A DNA stretch of 6,445 nucleotides from Deltaproteobacteria bacterium. GTDB taxonomy: Bacteria; Desulfobacterota; Desulfobacteria; Desulfobacterales; JAFDFH01. The notes under the pieces were generated by a model, which was not told the DNA's origin, made no database searches, and saw nothing but the letters and a program-made list of their open reading frames with translations. Location of the stretch: positions 1-6,445 of the forward strand of contig JAFDFH010000147.1 in assembly GCA_019309945.1 (NCBI GenBank). Direction: 5' to 3'. The position numbers and the translations under genes were made by a program. Below, piece by piece: positions 1 through 6,082 of this stretch (its first letter is position 1; every line of letters begins with the position of its first letter).

Positions 1-2
1 CT

Positions 3-90
3 ATTAAAGGGCGTGTCACCCATTAAAGGGTGTGTCAAGCAAAAAACGATACCTCCTGAAAAGAGTAATATTTTTCTTGACACATCCTTT
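3..90. repeat. Cluster of three short repeats (two direct, one inverted)
   Basis: ATTAAAGGGCGTGTCA (3-18) recurs as ATTAAAGGGTGTGTCA (22-37), 15 of 16 identical with a 19-bp period. A third, inverted copy lies at 76-90: 25-39 pairs with 76-90 at 14 of 15 positions. After one mismatch, four more A-T pairs (41-44 with 71-74) extend the stem, leaving a loop of about 26 nt. This looks like a REP/BIME-type intergenic repeat cluster, possibly the edge of a larger array starting left of the window. The assignment to any REP family is inference; the repeats and dyad are directly visible. Confidence 0.6.
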
Positions 91-104
91 GCATGATTTA
101 GCAT
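77..104 (+). promoter_or_regulatory. Candidate sigma-70 promoter for the ABC operon
   Basis: A consensus -35 TTGACA (77-82) is followed after 16 bp by TAGCAT (99-104), which matches 4 of 6 bases of TATAAT. It lies about 80 bp upstream of the ATPase start. The -35 box sits inside the inverted repeat copy at 76-90, so the match could simply be part of the repeat. The -10 is weak. Confidence 0.3.
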
Positions 105-186
105 GCTGATTTAAGGTAATACGGGTATATCGATACAGAGACGGGCCGCAATCGATATCATGGGCCCAGGGAAAGAACCTTCCATC

Positions 187-855
187 ATGATCAAAATCAA
201 CCGGTTACACAAGTCATACCTGACAGGCCGCAATCGCCTGCACGTACTGAAAGGGATTGATCTGCATATTAAAAAAGGCGAAACGGTCGCCATTATGGGC
301 TCTTCAGGCTCGGGGAAATCGACATTGCTAAATATTATAGGGATACTTGACGATTATGACTCCGGCGAATATCGATTGAGTAATACCCTGATATATAATA
401 TGAGCGAAACCAAAGCGGCCTTTTTAAGAAATAAAGTTTTAGGCTTTGTGTTTCAATCCTTCAACCTTATTCCCTTTAAAAGCGCCGTAGAGAATGTGGC
501 TCTGCCGTTGTATTATCAGGGCCTGCACCGAAAAAAACGAAATAAGATCGCCCTCGAATATCTTGATAAAATGGGTATTCGCGAATGGGCCGAGCACTTG
601 CCGGGTGAGTTGTCCGGTGGCCAGCAACAACGGGTGGCCATTGCACGGGCGATGGTAACCGATCCCAAGGTTATCCTGGCCGATGAACCGACCGGAGCAC
701 TGGATACCGATACATCCTATGGGTTAATGGATCTTCTCAAAACAATCAACCAAGCCGGAATAACCATCGTTATCGTCACCCACGAACACGATATCGCCGC
801 CCGGGCAAACCGGATTATTAGACTAAAGGACGGCATTATTCTAAATCATGACTAG
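187..855 (+). CDS. ABC transporter ATP-binding protein, LolD/MacB type
   Basis: This is the cytoplasmic ATPase that should power the permease pair encoded downstream. The 222-residue product is a single complete nucleotide-binding domain of the usual size for the LolD/MacB/FtsE-like group. Walker A GSSGSGKST lies at residues 38-46, the Q-loop at Q90 (FQSFNLIP), the signature LSGGQQQRVAIARA at 142-155, Walker B VILADEPTGALD at 162-173 with catalytic E167, and the switch histidine is H199 (THEHD). All key residues are intact. The reading frame also has an ATG at 160, but family members start with MIKxxxLxKSY, which begins at 187, and a purine stretch AGGGAAAG lies upstream of 187 while 160 has no ribosome binding site. 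The gene is separated from the first permease by a 233-bp gap holding a repeat hairpin. Family is certain; substrate is unknown, and similarity to LolD alone does not show lipoprotein release. Confidence 0.95.
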   Translation: MIKINRLHKSYLTGRNRLHVLKGIDLHIKKGETVAIMGSSGSGKSTLLNIIGILDDYDSGEYRLSNTLIYNMSETKAAFLRNKVLGFVFQSFNLIPFKSAVENVALPLYYQGLHRKKRNKIALEYLDKMGIREWAEHLPGELSGGQQQRVAIARAMVTDPKVILADEPTGALDTDTSYGLMDLLKTINQAGITIVIVTHEHDIAARANRIIRLKDGIILNHD

Positions 856-896
856 CCCATGACTTGCATTTATTCCTTAATATCGGGATTTAAAGA

Positions 897-990
897 TCAG
901 GTGTCAGGTGTCAGGTTTACGCTCCGCGGGTGTGTTTAAGGTCTTGCGTGATTTTTCCCTGACACCTGAACACTGACACCTGAAACCTGG
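897..990. repeat. Large imperfect hairpin of GTGTCAGGT-type repeats
   Basis: TCAGGTGTCAGG occurs twice, overlapping, at 897-908 and 904-915 (7-bp period). Its exact reverse complement CCTGACACCTGA is at 958-969, and a further CTGACACCTGAAACCTGG is at 973-990. Either left copy can pair with the right arm over 12 perfect base pairs, leaving a loop of about 40-50 nt that itself contains ACGC/GCGT (919-922, 946-949). The element occupies the gap between ATPase and permease genes. It resembles short dispersed palindromic repeats found between genes in many bacterial genomes; no transposase or tRNA is associated with it here. Whether it attenuates or stabilises the transcript is unknown. Confidence 0.7.
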
Positions 991-1041
991 ATAATTTAAG
1001 CTAAATTACCAACAGTCTTGGTTTACATCCACTGAAACGTT

Positions 1042-1071
1042 TTGAAACGGGCTCCCTAAAATAAATATTAT
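1042..1071 (+). promoter_or_regulatory. Candidate internal promoter upstream of the first permease
   Basis: TTGAAA (1042-1047) and TATTAT (1066-1071), each 5 of 6 to the sigma-70 consensus, are 18 bp apart. The -10 lies inside a small dyad, CCTAAA (1055-1060) with TTTAGG (1075-1080), which could be an operator or chance. A start near 1078 would leave a leader of only about 10 nt before the ATG at 1089, which argues for caution. Confidence 0.27.
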
Positions 1072-1088
1072 AAATTTAGGCTGGAACC

Positions 1089-2318
1089 ATGCTTGTCGAC
1101 ATTGATAAATTTCAGGAGATTTACAGCACCATCCGAAAGAATAAGTTGAGGACCTTCCTGACCGGATTCAGTGTCGCCTGGGGAATTTTTATGCTTATAA
1201 TTTTACTTGGATTTGGCACCGGGCTTGAGAAGGGAGTTAAAAGTCTCTTCAAGGACGCCACCAATAGTATCTGGATCCGCAGAGGGCAGACAAGTCTCCC
1301 TTATAAGGGTCTGCAGCCCGGCCGACGTATACAGTTTACGAATGATGATTACGAAGATGTTAAAAATACCATAAAAGGAATAGAATATATCACTGCCAGA
1401 TTTTACCGCTGGGGAAACAACAAAATTACCTACAAGAATGAATATGGTGCCTTTAATATTATTGCGTGTCATCCTGATCATCAATATCTGGAGAATACCA
1501 TCATCGTAAAAGGGCGGCACATAAACCAAATCGATATCAATCAATTTCGCAAGGTAGCGGTAATTGGGACTGAAGTTGAAGAAATGCTGTTTAAAAATGA
1601 ATCTTCGCTGGACAAATATATCAATATCAATGGAATTCCGTTCAAGGTGGTGGGCGTTTTTTCGGACGAAGAAGAACGGGCCTTGCAGTTGATTTATCTC
1701 CCTATTTCAACGGCTCAAAAGATCTTTAACGGTTCCAACCAAATCCATATGTTTGCATTCACTATAGGCAAAGCTTCGATGCAAGCAAGCCTGGCCATGG
1801 AAGATCTGGTACACAAGAAGCTGGCGGCCCGCCACAACTTTTCCACAGAAGATGAAAAAGCAGTCAACATATGGAATAATGTAAAATACTATCAAAAATT
1901 TATCAACTTATTCAAGGGGATCAGGGTGTTTGTGTGGATCATCGGAATCGGAACGATCGTTGCCGGCATCGTAGGTGTCAGCAATATCATGCTCATTGCT
2001 GTCAAAGAAAGAACCAAGGAAATTGGTATTCGGAAGGCCTTGGGGGCCACACCTGGGTCTATCATTGCTTTGATTTTACTGGAAACCGTATTTATCACTT
2101 CCATCTCCGGTTACATCGGATTGGTAACAGGGGTGTTCGCCATCGAGTTGGCTTCAAAATATCTACCGCCAAGCGAATTCTTTCGGAACCCGGAAGTTAA
2201 TTTTCAAGCAGCGCTAGGTGCTATCCTGCTGCTTGTCATCGCAGGGTCGATAGCAGGATTGATTCCTGCTCGAAGAGCGGCCAGCATAAAACCGGTTGAA
2301 GCCCTGATGGAAGAATAG
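1089..2318 (+). CDS. ABC transporter permease, MacB/FtsX type (first of a tandem pair)
   Basis: Inner-membrane permease of 409 residues with the MacB topology: an N-terminal membrane helix (about 22-44), a large periplasmic domain (about 45-275, MacB_PCD-like), then three helices (about 279-303, 325-352, 374-394) forming the FtsX domain. The hallmark cytoplasmic segment VKERTKEIGIRKALGATP (305-322) between helices 2 and 3 and the C-terminal IPARRAASIKPVEAL (392-406) are clear. It has no fused ATPase domain, unlike E. coli MacB, so it should use the separate ATPase at 187-855. The ATG at 1089 has a weak ribosome binding site (AGG at 1078-1080, TGGA at 1082-1085) and aligns with the start of its paralogue. 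It is paralogous along its full length to the next gene, and the two probably form a heterodimer. Substrate is unknown; peptides, antimicrobials, lipoproteins or siderophores are all possible for this family. Confidence 0.93.
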   Translation: MLVDIDKFQEIYSTIRKNKLRTFLTGFSVAWGIFMLIILLGFGTGLEKGVKSLFKDATNSIWIRRGQTSLPYKGLQPGRRIQFTNDDYEDVKNTIKGIEYITARFYRWGNNKITYKNEYGAFNIIACHPDHQYLENTIIVKGRHINQIDINQFRKVAVIGTEVEEMLFKNESSLDKYININGIPFKVVGVFSDEEERALQLIYLPISTAQKIFNGSNQIHMFAFTIGKASMQASLAMEDLVHKKLAARHNFSTEDEKAVNIWNNVKYYQKFINLFKGIRVFVWIIGIGTIVAGIVGVSNIMLIAVKERTKEIGIRKALGATPGSIIALILLETVFITSISGYIGLVTGVFAIELASKYLPPSEFFRNPEVNFQAALGAILLLVIAGSIAGLIPARRAASIKPVEALMEE

Positions 2319-2351
2319 TAATGATATAAACCGTAGATCGAAAACAAAATT

Positions 2352-3617
2352 ATGATTTTCGACAAAGACAATTGGCAGGAAATAATCAGCACTTTAAAGA
2401 AAAACAAAACGCGGACGATCTTAACCGCTTTTGGTGTGTTTTGGGGTGTTTTTATTCTGATGATTTTGTTGGGAACTGGAAACGGCCTGCACAACGGTGC
2501 AATCCAGGAGTTTAATAAAGTGGCCACCAACAGCGTATTTATCTGGCCACGGCAAACCACGGTTCCTTACAAAGGATTCCCGCGCGGGCGACGGTTCCGG
2601 TTCGACAACGATGATATTAAGGCGCTGAAAAATAATATATCTGAAATTGAGCACATTGCTCCTCGGAATAAATTAGGTGGTTACCGAGGGATTAACAATG
2701 TAAATAGAGGGTCCAAGAACGGTGCTTTCAGTATATTTGGTGATTATCCTGAAATTTACTTCATCAATCTGATGGACATAACTTACGGCCGTTTTATGAA
2801 TCCACTCGACCTTAAAGAGAAACGCAAAGTGGCGGTCATCGGTGATAGGGTCTACAAAATATTGTTTAGTCCCGGAGAGGACCCCATTGATCAATATATA
2901 AAGATCCAGGGTGTCTATTTTCAAGTTATTGGTGTATTTAACAGCAAAGCTGTGGGGGATGCTGAAGAAGAAGAAAACCAGGTCATCTTTGTCCCCTTTA
3001 CAACTTTTCAGCAGGCATTTAATTTTGGTAACCGGGTGGGCTGGTTTTCCCTAACAGCTGTGCAAGATGTTCCGGTTTCACAAGTAGAACAAAAAGCCAT
3101 CGCTATTCTTGCGGCTCGCCATCATGTTGCTCCAGATGATATCCATGCGTTCGGCCACTGGAATACCGAAAAGGAATTTAATAAGTTTGTCAATTTATTT
3201 CGGGGAATTAGACGACTGGTCTGGTTTGTCGGGACAATTACTTTAATTGCAGGAATTATTGGTGTGGTCAATATAATGCTCGTGATCGTCAAAGAAAGAA
3301 CCAGAGAAATCGGTATCAGAAGGGCCGTTGGTGCAACGCCATGGAAAATTGTCAGCCACATCATCTTAGAATCAATTTTATTAACCGCTTTTGCCGGTTA
3401 CTTCGGACTGGTTGTTGGTGTCGGAGTCTTAGAGATGGTGTCAAAAGGATTAGAAATTTTTGGAAAACCGACTGATATGTTTCAAAGCCCGGAAGTTGAC
3501 TTTCAGATTGCAATAATCGCATTAGGCGTACTTATTGTTTCCGGTATTCTGGCGGGTATAATACCGGCTCATCGGGCCATTCGCATCAAACCGGTTGACG
3601 CTATCAGGAACGCCTAA
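2352..3617 (+). CDS. ABC transporter permease, MacB/FtsX type (second of a tandem pair)
   Basis: Inner-membrane permease of 421 residues with the same layout as its upstream neighbour: helix 1 at about 22-44, periplasmic MacB_PCD-like domain about 45-285, and FtsX helices at about 288-312, 333-360 and 383-405. VKERTREIGIRRAVGATP (313-330) and IPAHRAIRIKPVDAI (404-418) match the first permease almost position for position, as do the N-terminal KNKTRTILTAFGVFWGVF and PYKG-GRR segments. The periplasmic domain is more diverged and holds small insertions, including an acidic DAEEEE stretch near 203-208. It starts 33 bp after the first permease. No convincing Shine-Dalgarno sequence precedes the ATG, but the start aligns with that of the paralogue, so coupling to upstream translation is plausible. 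Most likely the partner half of a heterodimeric permease. Confidence 0.93.
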   Translation: MIFDKDNWQEIISTLKKNKTRTILTAFGVFWGVFILMILLGTGNGLHNGAIQEFNKVATNSVFIWPRQTTVPYKGFPRGRRFRFDNDDIKALKNNISEIEHIAPRNKLGGYRGINNVNRGSKNGAFSIFGDYPEIYFINLMDITYGRFMNPLDLKEKRKVAVIGDRVYKILFSPGEDPIDQYIKIQGVYFQVIGVFNSKAVGDAEEEENQVIFVPFTTFQQAFNFGNRVGWFSLTAVQDVPVSQVEQKAIAILAARHHVAPDDIHAFGHWNTEKEFNKFVNLFRGIRRLVWFVGTITLIAGIIGVVNIMLVIVKERTREIGIRRAVGATPWKIVSHIILESILLTAFAGYFGLVVGVGVLEMVSKGLEIFGKPTDMFQSPEVDFQIAIIALGVLIVSGILAGIIPAHRAIRIKPVDAIRNA

Positions 3618-3621
3618 AGGA

Positions 3622-4716
3622 ATGAAACTATTTTTTAAAATCCTAAGTATGCTGCTGATCCTGGTTGTCTTTGGAGGCACACTTGTTTTTTTATACTATA
3701 AATCCCAAAAAAAGCCGATAATTTTTGAGACCCAGACGCCCTATGTCACAAATATTGTCAAAAAGACCGTGGCGACGGGATCAATTGTACCACGCAAGGA
3801 AATTGAGATAAAACCTCAGGTGTCCGGTATTATTGAAGAAATCTATGTAGAGGCGGGCGATAAATTAAAAAAAAACGATCTTATTGCTAAAATAAAAATT
3901 ATTCCCAATATGATCAGTCTCAATAACGCTGAAGCGCGATTTAATCAGGCTGTGATCAATTTAGAAGATACAAAGAGAGAATCCGATCGGCGGTATAAAT
4001 TATATAAGAAGAGGATAATATCAACATCTGAATATCAGGAATATGAGATGGCATATAATAGTGCCAGGGAGGAATTGGATGCGGCCGAAAACAACCTGCA
4101 GCTGATCAGAGAAGGGGTAACTAAAAACCCCGGAGATGAGACCAACACATTGATCCGATCAACGATCGATGGAATGATTCTGGATATTCCCGTAAAAGAA
4201 GGCAAGTCGGTAATTGAGACCAATAATTTTAACGAGGGTACAACCATTGCCGTTGTGGCCGATATGAAGGAAATGATTTTTAAGGGTAAAGTTGATGAAT
4301 CCGAAGTGGGCAAAATAAAACCGGGCATGAATTTAATCCTTTCGGTCGGTGCTATAGAGAAAGAAAAATTTAACGCCGAACTGGAATATATCTCCCCCAA
4401 AGGAGTTGCGGAGGAGGGTGCCATACAGTTTGAAATACGGGCCAAGGTGAACCTGAAGGAATCGCATTTCATCAGAGCCGGGTACAGCGCCAATGCCGAC
4501 ATTGTTTTGGAGAAAAGAAATAGTGTATTGGCTGTCAAGGAAGGTTTATTGCAATTTGAAGGGGAAAAGGTATTCGTAGAAGTTGAAAAGGGCCCCCGGC
4601 AATTCGAGAAAAAGTATATCGAGCTGGGGCTTTCAGATGGGATTAATATTGAAATTATTTCAGGTTTATCCAAGGACGCTAAAATTAAGGTCTGGAATAA
4701 AGTTATAAATAATTGA
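3622..4716 (+). CDS. Periplasmic adaptor (membrane fusion) protein, HlyD/MacA-like
   Basis: This protein should link the inner-membrane permease to an outer-membrane channel. The 364-residue product has an N-terminal membrane anchor (about 4-26) with no lipobox cysteine. It then shows the first half of a lipoyl/barrel-sandwich domain (about 58-95, with the PQVSGIIEEIYVEAGDKLKK segment), an alpha-helical hairpin (about 97-165), the second lipoyl half (about 177-200, RSTIDGMILDIPVKEGKSV), a beta-barrel (about 205-295) and a membrane-proximal domain to the end. The helical hairpin is short, as in MacA-type adaptors. The frame extends upstream to a TTG at 3595 inside the preceding gene, but the ATG at 3622 begins a normal anchor sequence and lies 4 nt after the permease stop codon, implying translational coupling. 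AAGGA abuts the ATG and AGGA sits at 3606-3609. The order ATPase-permease-permease-adaptor supports a single exporter. No outer-membrane TolC-like gene is in the window. Confidence 0.92.
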   Translation: MKLFFKILSMLLILVVFGGTLVFLYYKSQKKPIIFETQTPYVTNIVKKTVATGSIVPRKEIEIKPQVSGIIEEIYVEAGDKLKKNDLIAKIKIIPNMISLNNAEARFNQAVINLEDTKRESDRRYKLYKKRIISTSEYQEYEMAYNSAREELDAAENNLQLIREGVTKNPGDETNTLIRSTIDGMILDIPVKEGKSVIETNNFNEGTTIAVVADMKEMIFKGKVDESEVGKIKPGMNLILSVGAIEKEKFNAELEYISPKGVAEEGAIQFEIRAKVNLKESHFIRAGYSANADIVLEKRNSVLAVKEGLLQFEGEKVFVEVEKGPRQFEKKYIELGLSDGINIEIISGLSKDAKIKVWNKVINN

Positions 4717-4768
4717 GGGGTTGGGGAGTTTTTTTCATTCCGCCATTTATAAAGTATTGAAAAAAGTT

Positions 4769-4812
4769 AGCGGATGACGCAGCGGGCCTACCAGAACATA
4801 TTGAGAAGTTAC
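4769..4812 (-). repeat. Left copy of the 44-bp inverted repeat flanking the DMT permease gene
   Basis: Read on the minus strand, this segment matches 5911-5954 at 41 of 44 positions, beginning GTAACTTCTCAATATGTT and including GGTAGGCCCGCT. It appears to be a partial copy of the 77-bp element at 5911-5987: the inner 44 bp are kept and similarity stops at 4769. It ends 24 bp before the ATG of the permease gene, and the GGAGGA at 4817-4822 lies just beyond it. Confidence 0.85.
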
Positions 4813-4836
4813 GGATGGAGGAATTTATAAAAGGGG

Positions 4837-5766
4837 ATGGTTGAAGAAACTTCCGATAATCGCGAGCTTCCTTTTCTCGTTGCGATGAACACCTCACTGC
4901 TCTGTATCATTTTTGGGGCCAATGCGGTGGCGATCAAGATCAGTCTTTTCGGCCTGGGAACGTTCACAACAGCAGGACTCCGCTTCACTATCGCAGCCCT
5001 GGCAATTTTTCTTTGGGCTAAAATAACCCGTCGTCGCTTTTCCGTCAAAAAAGGACAAGTGCTTCAGCTATTCATTATCTCGCTAATTTTTACGGTTCAG
5101 TTGTCCCTGCTATATCTCGGTATGAGCAAAACGAATGCTTCGCGGGGAACCCTGCTGATTAATCTTCAACCTTTCTTCGTACTATTTCTGGCACATCACT
5201 TCATTCCGGGAGACCGGATTACGAAAAAGAAATTCCTGGGTCTATTTATGGGATTTAGCGGGATGGTGCTCGTCTTTCTGGGGAAAAAGGGCGTTACCGC
5301 GGATATTCAAACCGGTGATTTTTTGATCCTCACCACCGCTTTTGTCTGGGCCTGCAACACGGTTTATATCAAAAGAATTATCAAGACATTCGACCCTTTT
5401 CAAATTGTGCTTTACCCCATGATTTTCTCGGTTCCTTGCTTTTTTCTTGCAGGCCTTTTGTGGGATTGCCCTGTCGTCACCTATATTGACTTGAAGATTC
5501 TGGGTTCGCTTTTATACCAGAGTCTTATCACAGCTTCTCTTGGTTATGTGATATGGAATTCCCTCCTACAGAAATATGGCGCCGTCGCTCTACATTCTTT
5601 TATTTTTATCATGCCCATATCCGGAACGTTGCTGGGCGGGCTGATTCTTGGAGAACCCATTACCGTTAACCTTCTGCTGGCTTTAGCGCTGATTGTCTCC
5701 GGAATTTTGGTGGTAAATTCTAAAGGCAAAAAATACGCCCCATTGTTTCCTTCGCGCGGCATTTAG
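4837..5766 (+). CDS. EamA-domain permease of the drug/metabolite transporter (DMT) superfamily
   Basis: Predicted inner-membrane secondary transporter of 309 residues, typical in length for the 10-TM DMT proteins. Two EamA repeats are visible, about residues 12-148 and 160-295. Family-like features include the SRGTLLINLQPFFVLFLAHH stretch (102-121) with the following GDRITKKKFLGLFMGFSGMVLVF, and the end of the second repeat with LGEPITVNLLLALALIVSGILVV (271-293). The substrate range of such proteins is broad (amino acids, metabolites, drugs) and cannot be deduced. GGAGGA (4817-4822) and AAGGGG (4831-4836) precede the ATG; the first is 14 nt away and the second adjacent, neither ideal. A later in-frame ATG at 4885 has no ribosome binding site and would cut into the region before helix 1. 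The gene stands alone, 120 bp after the adaptor gene, and is bracketed by an inverted repeat, so it is probably not functionally tied to the ABC exporter. Confidence 0.92.
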   Translation: MVEETSDNRELPFLVAMNTSLLCIIFGANAVAIKISLFGLGTFTTAGLRFTIAALAIFLWAKITRRRFSVKKGQVLQLFIISLIFTVQLSLLYLGMSKTNASRGTLLINLQPFFVLFLAHHFIPGDRITKKKFLGLFMGFSGMVLVFLGKKGVTADIQTGDFLILTTAFVWACNTVYIKRIIKTFDPFQIVLYPMIFSVPCFFLAGLLWDCPVVTYIDLKILGSLLYQSLITASLGYVIWNSLLQKYGAVALHSFIFIMPISGTLLGGLILGEPITVNLLLALALIVSGILVVNSKGKKYAPLFPSRGI

Positions 5767-5910
5767 TTCAAGTAAGCGAGACCTTTGAAAAACAGTAATT
5801 TTTATTCGAGTTCAGACCTCGTTAAGTCGTCAAATAGTCGAGTCGATAAGTGGTTTTTAGCATGTCACTATATTGATCTTGCACGAAATTGGACGTTTGT
5901 TGCTTTAAGG

Positions 5911-5987
5911 GTAACTTCTCAATATGTTCCGGTAGGCCCGCTACGCCATCCGCTGGTAGGTTTAACCATAAGTTTTTGAGAAGTTAC
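5911..5987. mobile_element. 77-bp MITE-like palindromic element, full copy
   Basis: The segment starts with GTAACTTCTCAA (5911-5922) and ends with its exact reverse complement TTGAGAAGTTAC (5976-5987), giving 12-bp terminal inverted repeats. TTTAAGG occurs immediately left (5904-5910) and again one base to the right (5989-5995), a candidate 7-bp target-site duplication. The first 44 bp recur inverted at 4769-4812. The interior carries a direct repeat of GGTAGG (5931-5936, 5955-5960). It is too short to encode a transposase. A non-autonomous miniature element is the best reading, but a REP-like or structured RNA repeat is an alternative. Confidence 0.6.
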
Positions 5988-6003
5988 TTTTAAGGATTAT
6001 AAC

Positions 6004-6021
6004 ATGCTGAATTGTCAGCAT
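6004..6021. terminator. Possible weak terminator or dyad between convergent genes
   Basis: ATGCTGA (6004-6010) and TCAGCAT (6015-6021) form a perfect 7-bp stem with a 4-nt loop (ATTG). On the plus strand ATATTTTCC follows, a poor T-tract; on the minus strand, about 60 nt past the htpG stop codon, there is no T-tract. It is placed where a terminator is expected, but the stem is short and AT-rich. Confidence 0.3.
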
Positions 6022-6082
6022 ATATTTTCCATTTAACCATTCTTCCACTTAACTATTCAACACTTGGACAAATGGGCGGCTA

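Larger units (their letters stand above)
5767..6082. other. Convergent intergenic region, 316 bp
   Basis: This is the space between the DMT permease gene and the converging htpG end. It holds the palindromic element at 5911-5987 and a short dyad at 6004-6021. The stretch 5767-5903 shows nothing recognisable. The stretch 6026-6065 is pyrimidine/A-rich with loosely repeated TTAACCATT/TTAACTATT units. No credible gene was found on either strand. Confidence 0.6.

Noticed and set aside
144..236. An 11-bp direct repeat GGCCGCAATCG at 144-154 and 226-236, and an ATATCGAT/ATCGATAT inverted pair at 127-134 and 151-158
   Set aside because: The second direct copy is inside the ATPase coding sequence and the inverted pair is short and self-palindromic; both may be chance.
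1203..1544. A 113-codon minus-strand frame inside the first permease gene
   Set aside because: It is antisense to the conserved permease, with no recognisable domain or start signal.
4035..4673. A 212-codon minus-strand frame inside the adaptor gene
   Set aside because: It is antisense to a clearly recognisable adaptor protein. The product is serine/proline-rich with no domain, as expected of a shadow frame.
4711..4740. A terminator after the adaptor gene, suggested by a run of seven T residues at 4729-4735
   Set aside because: The G-rich stretch before the T-run has no complementary partner, so no hairpin forms. The run alone is not enough.
4748..4753. A TATAAA box upstream of the DMT permease gene
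   Set aside because: No acceptable -35 sequence occurs 16-18 bp upstream, so it is not called as a promoter.
4774..4830. An 18-codon ATG frame ending just before the permease start, a possible leader peptide
   Set aside because: Most of it lies in the repeat. The corresponding frame in the other copy has a stop at the third codon, so coding is not conserved, and there is no ribosome binding site.
5785..5979. A 64-codon plus-strand frame after the DMT permease gene, starting at TTG
   Set aside because: It has no ribosome binding site, and its last third lies inside the palindromic element, so its protein-like look comes from the repeat. No family is recognisable.
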